Source of the DNA: Rhodanobacteraceae bacterium
GTDB lineage: Bacteria; Pseudomonadota; Gammaproteobacteria; Xanthomonadales; Xanthomonadaceae
DNA length: 64,000 nucleotides
Assembly (NCBI GenBank): GCA_024233975.1
Contig: JACKOX010000010.1
Location: forward strand, 60,245-124,244
Direction: 5' to 3'
The position numbers and the translations under genes were made by a program. The notes beneath the pieces were generated by a model. The model ran no database searches. It had not been told where the DNA came from and was given only the letters and a program-made list of their open reading frames with translations. Below, one piece after another: positions 49,778 to 57,409 of this stretch; positions within the stretch are counted from its first letter, which is position 1; each line of letters opens with the position of its first letter.

Positions 49778-50467
49778 TCAGTGGTTCGGTCGCAGCAGGC
49801 CGCAATACAGACCTTCGATGGCGAAGTCCTGGTCGGTGCGTACCTCGATGGGTTCGTAGTCCGGATTGCGTGGCAGCAGGCGCAGGCGATCCGGGCGCAT
49901 GCTCAGCTGCTTGACGGTGATTTCCTCGTCGATTCGAGCGACCACGATCTGGCCATTGCGCGCGTCGCGAGTGCGATGCACGCCGATCAGGTCGCCGTCG
50001 AAGATGCCTTCGTCGCGCATGGAGTCGCCGCTGACCCGCAGCAGGTAATCCGGCTTCGGCGAGAACAGGTGAAGGTCGAGCAGATAGACAGCGTCCGGCT
50101 CGGCGTATTCGTCCATGCCGGAGCCTATCGGCGCCCCTGCTGCCACCCTTCCCAGCACCGGCAGGCGCAGGGCGTCATCAGGCAGCGCCTCTTCGTTATT
50201 GGACTCGACCGTGAAATCGAGCGTCGACTGCGGCGACTCCGGCGTCCACAACACACGGATGCCGCGGGCGCGCCCGGGAATCCTCTCGATGGCGCCGGCG
50301 ACTTCCAGCGCTTCCAGATGGTATTGCGCCGCGCGCACGCCTTTGAATCCAAAGGCCCGCGCGATCTCCGTCTGCGACGGCGGCAGGCCGTCCGCCTCAA
50401 TGCGCTCGGCAATGAAGGCCAGAATCGCCTGCTGGGTGTCGCTGAGTTGGCTGCTCGTGCTCGGCAT
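49778..50467 (-). CDS. lexA: SOS repressor LexA
   Basis: LexA represses SOS genes and self-cleaves when RecA filaments form. From the ATG at 50467 (MPSTSSQLSDTQQAIL) the product is 229 aa. The N-terminal winged helix is PPSQTEIARAFGFKGVRAAQYHLEAL. The cleavage site is Ala-Gly in VAAGAPIG, the catalytic Ser is in VSGDSMRDEGI and the Lys in EEITVKQL. No ribosome binding site is visible. The promoter and LexA box lie immediately before the ATG, so the mRNA is probably leaderless. A TTG at 50503 would extend it across its own operator and is unlikely. Confidence 0.95.
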   Translation of the reverse strand: MPSTSSQLSDTQQAILAFIAERIEADGLPPSQTEIARAFGFKGVRAAQYHLEALEVAGAIERIPGRARGIRVLWTPESPQSTLDFTVESNNEEALPDDALRLPVLGRVAAGAPIGSGMDEYAEPDAVYLLDLHLFSPKPDYLLRVSGDSMRDEGIFDGDLIGVHRTRDARNGQIVVARIDEEITVKQLSMRPDRLRLLPRNPDYEPIEVRTDQDFAIEGLYCGLLRPNH

Positions 50468-50472
50468 GCGTG

Positions 50473-50487
50473 TAGTAATACTACTAA
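50473..50487 (-). promoter_or_regulatory. LexA box (TTAG-N6-TACTA)
   Basis: On the minus strand TTAGTAGTATTACTA fits the LexA box reported for Xanthomonas, TTAG-N6-TACTA. It ends six bases before the lexA ATG and overlaps the -10 element, so LexA would block its own promoter. Confidence 0.85.
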
Positions 50488-50503
50488 CACGTTGCCAGCG
50501 CAA
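50475..50503 (-). promoter_or_regulatory. lexA promoter
   Basis: TTGCGC (50503-50498) and TATTAC (50480-50475) are separated by 17 bases. The predicted start site is at or one base before the ATG. The -10 is inside the LexA box. Confidence 0.55.
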
Positions 50504-50515
50504 GTTGGTTGAGAG

Positions 50516-50545
50516 CTTTCGAAAGTTATTTATGCTTTACGTAAA
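50516..50545 (+). promoter_or_regulatory. Two perfect palindromes at the DUF2975/XRE promoter (candidate operators)
   Basis: CTTTCGAAAG (50516-50525) and TTTACGTAAA (50536-50545) are each perfect 10-bp palindromes whose centres are exactly 20 bp apart. A TATGCT -10-like box lies between them and TTGAGA lies 16 bases upstream of it. They are plausible binding sites for the XRE regulator encoded downstream, or for another dimeric repressor. Confidence 0.4.
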
Positions 50546-50634
50546 TTATTGCCGAACAGAAAGCTGTGATGCGCGCAGCATCGTCTGATGCCGCATCCGA
50601 GTCCAAGTTGCACATAGCCTAAGGAGCTAACGCC

Positions 50635-51168
50635 ATGAATGCTTCCCGCTCCATCGCCTCATTGCTCATGGCCGCTAGCTGGATCGGCATGATTCTTTGC
50701 GTGATCTATTCGCTGGGAGTGCAGGAAGGCGGCCGTGCGCTCGATAGTGCAGCCCTGCTCGACTGCAAGCATCTGGCAAACTCCTTTGATGCAAACACGT
50801 TGAACCACTCTGCCGCGTGGACAGCAGACATCTCCGGTCGGCTGTGGCTCAGCACAGCCCTGTACCTGTGGCCTCTATGGCAACTTCGGACAATTGGTTC
50901 GCGTCTGCTTCGTTGGTCCGAACGGCCTGCCGCCCTGGCCGGAGCGCTGCGCTGGCTGGGCCATTCGCTGGTGACTTGCGGTCTGTTCCACCTCACCTTG
51001 CAGACGCCCGAACTGAGCTTAGTCTCAGGAACGCCGCTGGTCACCTTGCAGAGTCCGGGCTTTACGGCGTTCTACCTGCTCGCAATCACGATCATCGGCG
51101 CCTATTCGCTGGCCTGGCTGATCGTCGAAGCGACGCAGCTGCGTCAGGAAAACGAGAGTTTTGTCTGA
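50635..51168 (+). CDS. DUF2975-like membrane protein
   Basis: A 177-aa protein with four predicted membrane helices (about 7-28, 68-85, 101-122, 140-160), matching the DUF2975 layout; family function unknown. A clear AAGGAGC ribosome binding site precedes the ATG. It is divergent from lexA. Its stop overlaps the start of the small XRE regulator as ATGA, a pairing seen repeatedly for DUF2975 proteins. Confidence 0.72.
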   Translation: MNASRSIASLLMAASWIGMILCVIYSLGVQEGGRALDSAALLDCKHLANSFDANTLNHSAAWTADISGRLWLSTALYLWPLWQLRTIGSRLLRWSERPAALAGALRWLGHSLVTCGLFHLTLQTPELSLVSGTPLVTLQSPGFTAFYLLAITIIGAYSLAWLIVEATQLRQENESFV

Positions 51169-51386
51169 TGCCGATTATCGTCAACCTCGACGTGATGCTG
51201 GCGCGGCGCAAGATGATGTCGAAGGAGCTGGCCGAACGTATTGGCCTGAGCGAAACAAACCTGTCACTGCTGAAAAAAGGCCATGTGAAGGGTGTGCGCT
51301 TCGAAACGCTGGCGGCGATCTGCGAAGTGCTGGATTGCCAGCCGGGAGATCTTTTGGAGTTCCGACCGGATGCAGGCGCCGACTAG
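51168..51386 (+). CDS. Small XRE-family helix-turn-helix regulator (YozG-like)
   Basis: A 72-aa DNA-binding protein made of a single XRE helix-turn-helix (LARRKMMSKELAERIGLSETNLSLLKKG, then FETLAAICEVLDCQPGDLLEF). It overlaps the upstream DUF2975 gene by one base and the convergent membrane gene by 4 bases. It probably autoregulates the pair, with the membrane protein tuning its activity or sensing its signal (inference from family context). Confidence 0.88.
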   Translation: MPIIVNLDVMLARRKMMSKELAERIGLSETNLSLLKKGHVKGVRFETLAAICEVLDCQPGDLLEFRPDAGAD

Positions 51387-52450
51387 CCCCCTTGGAAAGA
51401 ACCCTGCGACTCTTCGATTACCTGGACCCTACCTTCACGTCTGAGCTTCTGCTGATTCAGCAGCCGCCCGAGGGTCAACGCATTGAAGATCGACAGCGGC
51501 AACGCTAGCAGCCCCTCCCCACCATGAGCCCAAGCCATGAACACCTGCGACAGATCGTCAGCCCCAAGAAGCGGGGAGGCGCCATCTGGCAAGGGCATGA
51601 ACTGGTATTGCGGCATTACATAAATCGACAACAGCGAGGCCTCAAGTACCGGCAACATCATGAGTGACGTGACCAGCACGCCAACTAGGAGCAACCACAG
51701 CCAGCTGCGCAGATACCGCCAACGCAACGCCCAGACCAAATCCGCACGCACGTTGCGCATCTGGCTTCGGTTGATGAAATGAAGCGCTACCCAAATTGGG
51801 AGTAGCAAAGACAGCAGGAATACTCCCAGCCCATAGCTGGCCGAAATCACGAAACTGCCCGTAAATGCCAAGAGCACCGCTGTGAAGGGCAGCACCAGAT
51901 AGGCAAAGAGGGACACGAGCAGGGCGAATACCGCCATGCCGCCGGGCCAGAAAGGCTTGTAACCAATGTCCGGCCGCGCCTGCGAGAGAACCTCAGTACG
52001 CCAGACCCAGAAAGGCAGCAGAAGGTCCACTGCCCAGCTCGCCAGACCAAAGACGGCCCACAGAACCATCGCGGACTCGGCACCACCCAATCCCAAGACC
52101 ACCAAGCCAGCAACGACGATGCCGGCCAGCGCAAGATTCAGCCTCCTCGAGGCGACGACCCATCGGAGGGCATCGGCAGCCAAGCCTTCTGGATCAAACC
52201 ACCGACGAAGCCCGCCCACCCAGAGCGCAAGCACGAGTGTCGCCAGCATCAAGGTGATGATCAACAGCCATAGCGGACGATTAACAAGGCTGGTGGCGAT
52301 ATCAAGAGCGCCGAGGGCGCCTTGCCCACTGATCAAGCCTGGATAGCCCAGCGTCGTTGCCGGCAACAAAAGAGCAGTGCCAGTGAAAGCAACACTGTAT
52401 AGCGCACTCCAGCGTAGATTTGTCAGCGCTGCGGCATCTACTACAAGCAC
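51383..52450 (-). CDS. Multi-spanning membrane protein of unknown function
   Basis: A 355-aa protein I do not recognise, with eight or so hydrophobic segments (for example LWLLIITLMLATLVLALWVGG and SWLWLLLVGVLVTSLMMLPVL) and a charged C-terminal tail rich in Gln, Arg and Glu. No catalytic motif is evident. It begins 3 bases after the pncC stop, so it is likely in an operon with pncC. Its last 4 bases overlap the convergent XRE gene. Codon use is less G+C-biased at the third position than in pncC, hinting at acquisition. Confidence 0.65.
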   Translation of the reverse strand: MLVVDAAALTNLRWSALYSVAFTGTALLLPATTLGYPGLISGQGALGALDIATSLVNRPLWLLIITLMLATLVLALWVGGLRRWFDPEGLAADALRWVVASRRLNLALAGIVVAGLVVLGLGGAESAMVLWAVFGLASWAVDLLLPFWVWRTEVLSQARPDIGYKPFWPGGMAVFALLVSLFAYLVLPFTAVLLAFTGSFVISASYGLGVFLLSLLLPIWVALHFINRSQMRNVRADLVWALRWRYLRSWLWLLLVGVLVTSLMMLPVLEASLLSIYVMPQYQFMPLPDGASPLLGADDLSQVFMAWAHGGEGLLALPLSIFNALTLGRLLNQQKLRREGRVQVIEESQGSFQGG

Positions 52451-52453
52451 GAA

Positions 52454-52969
52454 TCAGAGTGCCTCCAGCATCGCCAGCATTCCCTTCAAAGCCGCGGCCA
52501 CGGTCTGCCGGCGCACGGCTTCGCGGTCGCCGTCGAAGTGGAAGAGTTCGGCCTTGGGGTAGCCGCCGCGGTGCTTCCAGGCGATCCAGACGCTGCCAAC
52601 CGGCTTGTCGGGCGTACCGCCGCTGGGACCGGCGATGCCGGTGACCGCGACGGCTAGGCTCGCCCCCGAGTTGATCAACGCGCCGGCGACCATTTCCAGC
52701 ACCGTCTCGCGGCTGACCGCGCCGTGTTCGTGCAGGGTTTCGGCGCGGACACCGAGCAGCGCCTGCTTGGCCTCGTAGCTGTAGGCGGCCATGCCGCATT
52801 CAAACCAGGCCGAGCTGCCGGCGATATCGGTCAGCGTCTTGGCGATCCAGCCGCCGGTGCAGCTTTCCGCTGTCACCAGATGCTCGTGCTGGCGGATGCA
52901 GGCGTCGCCGAGCGCGGATGCCAGCGCGGCGAGATCGGCGTCGTTGTGGCCGGTGGGTCGGTTGCTCAT
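52454..52969 (-). CDS. pncC: Nicotinamide-nucleotide amidase (CinA C-terminal family)
   Basis: PncC deamidates nicotinamide mononucleotide in NAD recycling and is the stand-alone CinA C-terminal domain. From the ATG at 52969 (MSNRPTGHNDADLAAL) the product is 171 aa, family length. The active-site segment TAESCTGGWIAKTLTDIAGSS and the glycine-rich AVTGIAGPSGG followed by KPVGSVWIAW are present. It is on the recA side of mutS, as in related genomes. Confidence 0.94.
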   Translation of the reverse strand: MSNRPTGHNDADLAALASALGDACIRQHEHLVTAESCTGGWIAKTLTDIAGSSAWFECGMAAYSYEAKQALLGVRAETLHEHGAVSRETVLEMVAGALINSGASLAVAVTGIAGPSGGTPDKPVGSVWIAWKHRGGYPKAELFHFDGDREAVRRQTVAAALKGMLAMLEAL

Positions 52970-53052
52970 GTCGTTCCGTGATTTGAGGGCTCCGGTCGAA
53001 ACTTGTAGCGCATGGCGGCGGATTGACCAAGCAATGTCTGTTTCAGCAGCGC

Positions 53053-53084
53053 TTGACCCTGGAGTTGACTCCAAGGTTTATCCT
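53053..53084 (+). promoter_or_regulatory. MerR-type promoter/operator of the metal-resistance operon
   Basis: TTGACC and TATCCT are separated by 20 bases, longer than normal, the hallmark of MerR-activated promoters. Between them the dyad ACCCTGGAGT-TG-ACTCCAAGGT (53056-53077) has one mismatch and would be the operator. Confidence 0.75.
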
Positions 53085-53110
53085 GTCGCCATTCGTAACT
53101 GGAGCATCCC

Positions 53111-53509
53111 ATGCGTATCGGCGAACTCGCCCAGCGAAGCGGCCTCAGCGCCGACGCCATCCGCTTCTACGAGTCGCAGAAGCTGCTGCCACCAACCCGT
53201 CGCTCGGCCTCTGGCTACCGCCAGTTTGGCGACGATGACCTGCGTCGGCTGAACTTCATCCGCCGGGCCAAGCGGCTGGGCTTCACGCTGCCGGAGATCG
53301 CCGAGCTGCTGGCGCTGTCGGCGTCGAAGGACGACGACATGGGCGCGCTACGCGACAATGTGGCGCAGAAACTGGCGGACGTGGAGGCGCGACTTGCCGA
53401 ACTGCGTCGCGTACGCGGCGCGCTGCGCGGGCTGCTGGACGACTGCCCCGGTCACGGCGAGCTGCGCGACTGCCCGATCCTCGCGGCACTGGGAGGTGAC
53501 GACGCATGA
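53111..53509 (+). CDS. MerR-family metal-responsive regulator (CueR/ZntR-like)
   Basis: A 132-aa regulator. The N-terminal winged helix (MRIGELAQRSGLSADAIRFYESQKLLPP) is followed by the long dimerisation helix and a C-terminal metal loop CPGHGELRDCPIL, with Cys-x8-Cys and a His. At the position where divalent-metal sensors such as ZntR have Cys79, here there is Met in DDMGAL, which leans toward a monovalent ion (Cu+ or Ag+). It is overlapped by the copper-type ATPase and likely autoregulates from the 20-bp-spacer promoter. Confidence 0.9.
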   Translation: MRIGELAQRSGLSADAIRFYESQKLLPPTRRSASGYRQFGDDDLRRLNFIRRAKRLGFTLPEIAELLALSASKDDDMGALRDNVAQKLADVEARLAELRRVRGALRGLLDDCPGHGELRDCPILAALGGDDA

Positions 53510-55857
53510 ACCACCAGCATCACGGCTGCTGCGGCACCAGCAAACCGGCATCGGAAACCCGGGCCGTCGATCCGGTCTGCGGCATGAGCATCGATCCGGA
53601 AAAGACGAAGCACCATAGCGAGCACGATGGAGTCATCTGGCACTTCTGCGCGGCGCGCTGCAAGGAACGCTTCGATGCCGATCCCAATGCCTTCGTCGAC
53701 AAAGGCCAGCGCCGGCAAGCCGAACGCAAGGCCGCCGACCCCGAAGCCAACCAGCGCTACTACATCTGCCCGATGGATCCGGAAATCCGCCAGCTGGGGC
53801 CAGGCACTTGCCCGATCTGCGGCATGGCATTGGAGCCGGAAATGCCCGGCGACGGTGAGGAGGACGACAGCGAGCTGCGCGACTTCAGCCGGCGCTTCTG
53901 GCGGAGCCTGCCGCTGACCGCCAGCGTCTTCGTGCTCGCCATGTTCCTGCACGGCGCCGACTGGCTGGCGCCGCAGGTGCGCGTCTGGATCGAATTCGCC
54001 CTCGCCACGCCAGTGGTGCTTTGGGCCGGCTGGCCGTTCCTTGTCCGCTGCGTGCGCTCCTTCCGCAGCGGCAACCTCAACATGTGGTCGCTGATCGGCG
54101 TGGGTGTCAGCGCCGCGTTTGCCTATAGCGCAGTGGCGACCATCGCGCCAGGGATCTTCCCGGCATCGATGCGCGAGCAGGGCCTGGTGCCGGTGTACTT
54201 CGAAGCCGCGGCGATGATCATCAGCCTGACCCTGCTCGGACAGCTGCTGGAGTTGCGCGCGCGCGCCAGGACCTCGACCGCGATCCGCGACCTGCTCGAT
54301 CTCGCACCGCGCATCGCCCATCGCGTCGACGAACACGGCAACGAGCGGGACGTGCCACTGGAACAGGTGCAGAGTGGCGATCGCCTGCGCGTGCGACCCG
54401 GGGAGTCCATGCCGGTGGACGGCGAGGTGCTGGATGGTCAGTCCAGCGTCGATGAATCCATGCTCACCGGCGAATCGATGCCGGTAAAGAAGGTGGCGGG
54501 CGACGCCGTGATCGGGGCCACGCTGAACGGCAACGGCAGCCTGCTGATCCGAGCCGGCAAGGTCGGTGCCGACAGCCTGCTGTCGCAAATCGTCGCGCTG
54601 GTAGCCAAGGCGCAGCGCAGTCGCGCGCCGATGCAGAAGCTGGCGGATCGCGTGGCCGGCGTGTTCGTGATCGGCGTACTGGTCGCCGCCGTGCTGACTT
54701 TCGCCGTCTGGGCGATCTGGGGACCGCAACCGGCGCTGAGCCACGCGCTGGTCAACGCGGTGTCGGTGCTGATCATCGCCTGCCCCTGCGCGCTGGGCCT
54801 GGCGACACCGATGTCGATCATGGTCGCCAGCGGGCAGGCGGCGAAGTCCGGCGTGCTGTTCCGCGATGCCGAAGCCATCGAACGTCTGCGCGAAGTGGAC
54901 ACGCTGGTGCTCGACAAGACCGGCACGCTGACCGAAGGCAAGCCCAGGCTCACCCGAATTGATGTCATCGCCGACGGCGATGAAGCCGAGCTGCTGCGGC
55001 TGGCGGCCAGCCTTGAACAGGGCAGCGAGCATCCGCTGGCTCGCGCCATTGTCGACGCGGCCAGCGAACGAGGACTGACGCTCGCGGACGCCAGCGACTT
55101 CGAATCCGATAGTGGTCGCGGCGTCGTTGGCAGCGTTGATGGCAAGCGTCTGCTGCTGGGCAATGCAGCGCTGATGGAGGCCAATAACGTCAGTGCCGAT
55201 GACGCCGAATCCCGCGCAGAAGCCCATCGCGGTGAAGGCGGCACCGCACTGCTGATGGCGGTCGATGGACGGGCTGGCGCGATCCTCGTCATCGAAGATC
55301 CGATCAAGGACAGCACCAGCGAAGCCTTGCAGCGCTTGCGAGACGATGGCCTGCGCCTGGTCATAGCCAGTGGTGATGGCGAAACCACGGTCAAGGCCGT
55401 TGCCGGTCGACTGGGTATCGGCGAAGCGCATGGCGGCGTGGAGCCGGCGGACAAGGCCGAACTGGTGGAGAAGCTGCGCCGCGAAGGGGCGGTGGTCGCC
55501 ATGGCCGGCGATGGTGTCAACGACGCACCGGCGCTGGCATCGGCCGATGTTGGCATCGCCATGGGCACCGGCACCGATATCGCCATGTCCAGCGCACAGG
55601 TGACGCTGGTCCGCGGCGACCTGCGCGGCATCGCGCGGGCGCGCGAGCTGTCGCGGGCGACCGTCGGCAACATGCGCCAGAACCTGGGCTTCGCCCTGCT
55701 CTACAACGCGCTGGGCATTCCCATCGCCGCTGGCGTGCTTTATCCGTTCACCGGTTTGCTGCTGAACCCGATGATCGCCGCGGCGGCGATGAGCCTGAGT
55801 TCGGTATCGGTGGTCAGCAACGCGCTCAGGCTGGCCTGGCGTTCACCAGGCGCCTGA
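53506..55857 (+). CDS. Cu(I)/Ag(I)-type P1B ATPase with YHS and CPICGM metal domains
   Basis: A 783-aa heavy-metal exporter. The N-terminus has HQHHGCC, a YHS domain with DPVCGM (about 22-27), and a heavy-metal-binding segment YICPMDPEI...CPICGMALEP (about 87-110) as in SilP/CusB-type proteins, but no HMA domain. The P1B core has CPCALGLATP near 426, DKTGTLTEG with the phosphorylated Asp near 470, SEHPLARA, GDGVNDAPAL, and the late membrane motifs NALGIPIAAGVLYP and MSLSSVSVVSNALR. The signature fits copper/silver. The start overlaps merR by 4 bases. Confidence 0.93.
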   Translation: MNHQHHGCCGTSKPASETRAVDPVCGMSIDPEKTKHHSEHDGVIWHFCAARCKERFDADPNAFVDKGQRRQAERKAADPEANQRYYICPMDPEIRQLGPGTCPICGMALEPEMPGDGEEDDSELRDFSRRFWRSLPLTASVFVLAMFLHGADWLAPQVRVWIEFALATPVVLWAGWPFLVRCVRSFRSGNLNMWSLIGVGVSAAFAYSAVATIAPGIFPASMREQGLVPVYFEAAAMIISLTLLGQLLELRARARTSTAIRDLLDLAPRIAHRVDEHGNERDVPLEQVQSGDRLRVRPGESMPVDGEVLDGQSSVDESMLTGESMPVKKVAGDAVIGATLNGNGSLLIRAGKVGADSLLSQIVALVAKAQRSRAPMQKLADRVAGVFVIGVLVAAVLTFAVWAIWGPQPALSHALVNAVSVLIIACPCALGLATPMSIMVASGQAAKSGVLFRDAEAIERLREVDTLVLDKTGTLTEGKPRLTRIDVIADGDEAELLRLAASLEQGSEHPLARAIVDAASERGLTLADASDFESDSGRGVVGSVDGKRLLLGNAALMEANNVSADDAESRAEAHRGEGGTALLMAVDGRAGAILVIEDPIKDSTSEALQRLRDDGLRLVIASGDGETTVKAVAGRLGIGEAHGGVEPADKAELVEKLRREGAVVAMAGDGVNDAPALASADVGIAMGTGTDIAMSSAQVTLVRGDLRGIARARELSRATVGNMRQNLGFALLYNALGIPIAAGVLYPFTGLLLNPMIAAAAMSLSSVSVVSNALRLAWRSPGA

Positions 55858-55871
55858 GCGCGCGGCAAGCG

Positions 55872-57239
55872 TCAACGATCCCCGGTAAACACGCCGCGGC
55901 AGCCGCCGGACACCCATATCGCACGCGGCAGGATGCCCCAGGTCCGTCCCTGCACGCACTGCGTCTTGCTGAGCTGACGCAGCAGGCGGACGCCGCCAGC
56001 CGTCAGCATCGGGCATTCGACGCGACGGTTGTCCTGCGACTCACAGGTGACCTCCGCCGGTCGACCGCCGCTTGGCGGCCGATTGCCGCCGCCACTGTCG
56101 CCGCGTGTGCTGCGGAACTCGGCGCGGCAGCCACCGCTGACCCAAACAACGCCGCGTCCGACACCCCAGTTGCGATCACGGACGCACTGCGTGCTGCTGA
56201 GCTGGCGTGTCTGCGTCACACCGCCACTGGTGTCGATCCGGCATTCCTGGCGACGGTTGTCGATGGACTCGCAGGTCACGGTGTCGCCGTTGCCGCCACC
56301 ATGACCGGGATTGCCGGGCCAGCCGCCGCTACCAGCCTGGTCCTTCTGGAACACCCCGCGACAGCCGCCACTCACCCAGACACCGCGATCGGTGGAACCC
56401 CAGTTGGATCCCTCGCGACAATCGGTACGACTGAGCTGTTCGGTGAGACGCGCCCGACCGCGACCGGGCAATGCACATTCCTGACGGCGGTTGTCGATGG
56501 ACTCGCAGGTGACCTCACCCGCGGCATCGGCGATACGGCGACGTTCGAATACCGCGCGGCAACCACCGGACACCCACACGCCATCACGATCCGCGCCCCA
56601 GGTGCGGCCTTCGCGGCAATCCGAGCGACTGAGCTGCTCCTTGAGCCGGACCTGGCCACGACCGTACAGCGGGCATTCCTGGCGACGGTTGTCGATGGAC
56701 TCACAGGTGACCTCACCCACTGCGTCGGCAATCCGCGTGCGCTCGAAGACGCCTCGGCAGCCACCGGACACCCATACGCCATCGCGATCAGCTCCCCAGG
56801 TCGATCCTTCGCGGCAATCAGAACGGCTCAGCTGCTGAACCAGACGGATGCGGCCGCGGCCGTAGAGCGCGCAATCACTGCGCCGGTTGTCTACGGACTC
56901 GCAGGTGATCTGGCCGTCGCGATTGCCGCCTGAGCCGTAGTCATTTCCATAGCCGCCACCATAACCGTCGCCGCGATAGTCCTGCCGCTCGAACACGGCA
57001 CGGCAGCCATTGGCGACCCAGACCCGATCACGGCTGGCACCCCAGTCGCGACCCTCACGACAGTCGCTGCGACTGAGCTGCTCGACGAGGCGGATATCGC
57101 CACGACCGTCCAGCACGCATTCAGATCGACGGCCGTCGACCGATTCACAGGTAACCTCAGACGCCACCGCCGCGCTGGTCAGCAGCGACAGGAGCAGCAC
57201 GGATATCGAACAGAACAGCAAGGACGAGTGACGTTTCAT
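55872..57239 (-). CDS. Exported protein with six DUF3011 repeats
   Basis: From the ATG at 57239 (MKRHSSLLFCSISVLL) the product is 455 aa, with a Sec signal ending near AAVASE. The rest is six tandem repeats of about 60-75 residues, each of the form VTCES-DNRR-EC...RL-QLS-DCREG-WG...VWVSGGCR-VF, with four Cys. Linkers are Gly-rich (GDGYGGGYGNDYGSGG). DUF3011 proteins are periplasmic or secreted and of unknown function; the paired Cys suggest disulfide-stabilised repeats. The DNA of the repeats is clearly related. It converges on the copper ATPase. Confidence 0.85.
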   Translation of the reverse strand: MKRHSSLLFCSISVLLLSLLTSAAVASEVTCESVDGRRSECVLDGRGDIRLVEQLSRSDCREGRDWGASRDRVWVANGCRAVFERQDYRGDGYGGGYGNDYGSGGNRDGQITCESVDNRRSDCALYGRGRIRLVQQLSRSDCREGSTWGADRDGVWVSGGCRGVFERTRIADAVGEVTCESIDNRRQECPLYGRGQVRLKEQLSRSDCREGRTWGADRDGVWVSGGCRAVFERRRIADAAGEVTCESIDNRRQECALPGRGRARLTEQLSRTDCREGSNWGSTDRGVWVSGGCRGVFQKDQAGSGGWPGNPGHGGGNGDTVTCESIDNRRQECRIDTSGGVTQTRQLSSTQCVRDRNWGVGRGVVWVSGGCRAEFRSTRGDSGGGNRPPSGGRPAEVTCESQDNRRVECPMLTAGGVRLLRQLSKTQCVQGRTWGILPRAIWVSGGCRGVFTGDR

Positions 57240-57409
57240 GACGCAATCTCCGCTGGTTTGACGCGACCCGCACCCAAGGTGCCGGACCGGAGCGCCCATC
57301 CTCCATTACCGGGCGGATTAGTCAACTCGGCCGGTCAGCTGCGGGCAAGCTTGCGGGCGACTCCGTAAACTAGCCGGCCTCATTCCTTCCAGCCCGGTTT
57401 CCCGAGTCC

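Noticed and set aside
53452..55673. 659-aa and 411-aa minus-strand frames
   Set aside because: Antisense to the P-type ATPase, which has all P1B motifs.
55872..57239. Regular DNA repeats that could look like a CRISPR array
   Set aside because: The repeats are about 180-225 bases long, in frame, and encode DUF3011 units. There are no short identical repeats with unique spacers and no cas genes.
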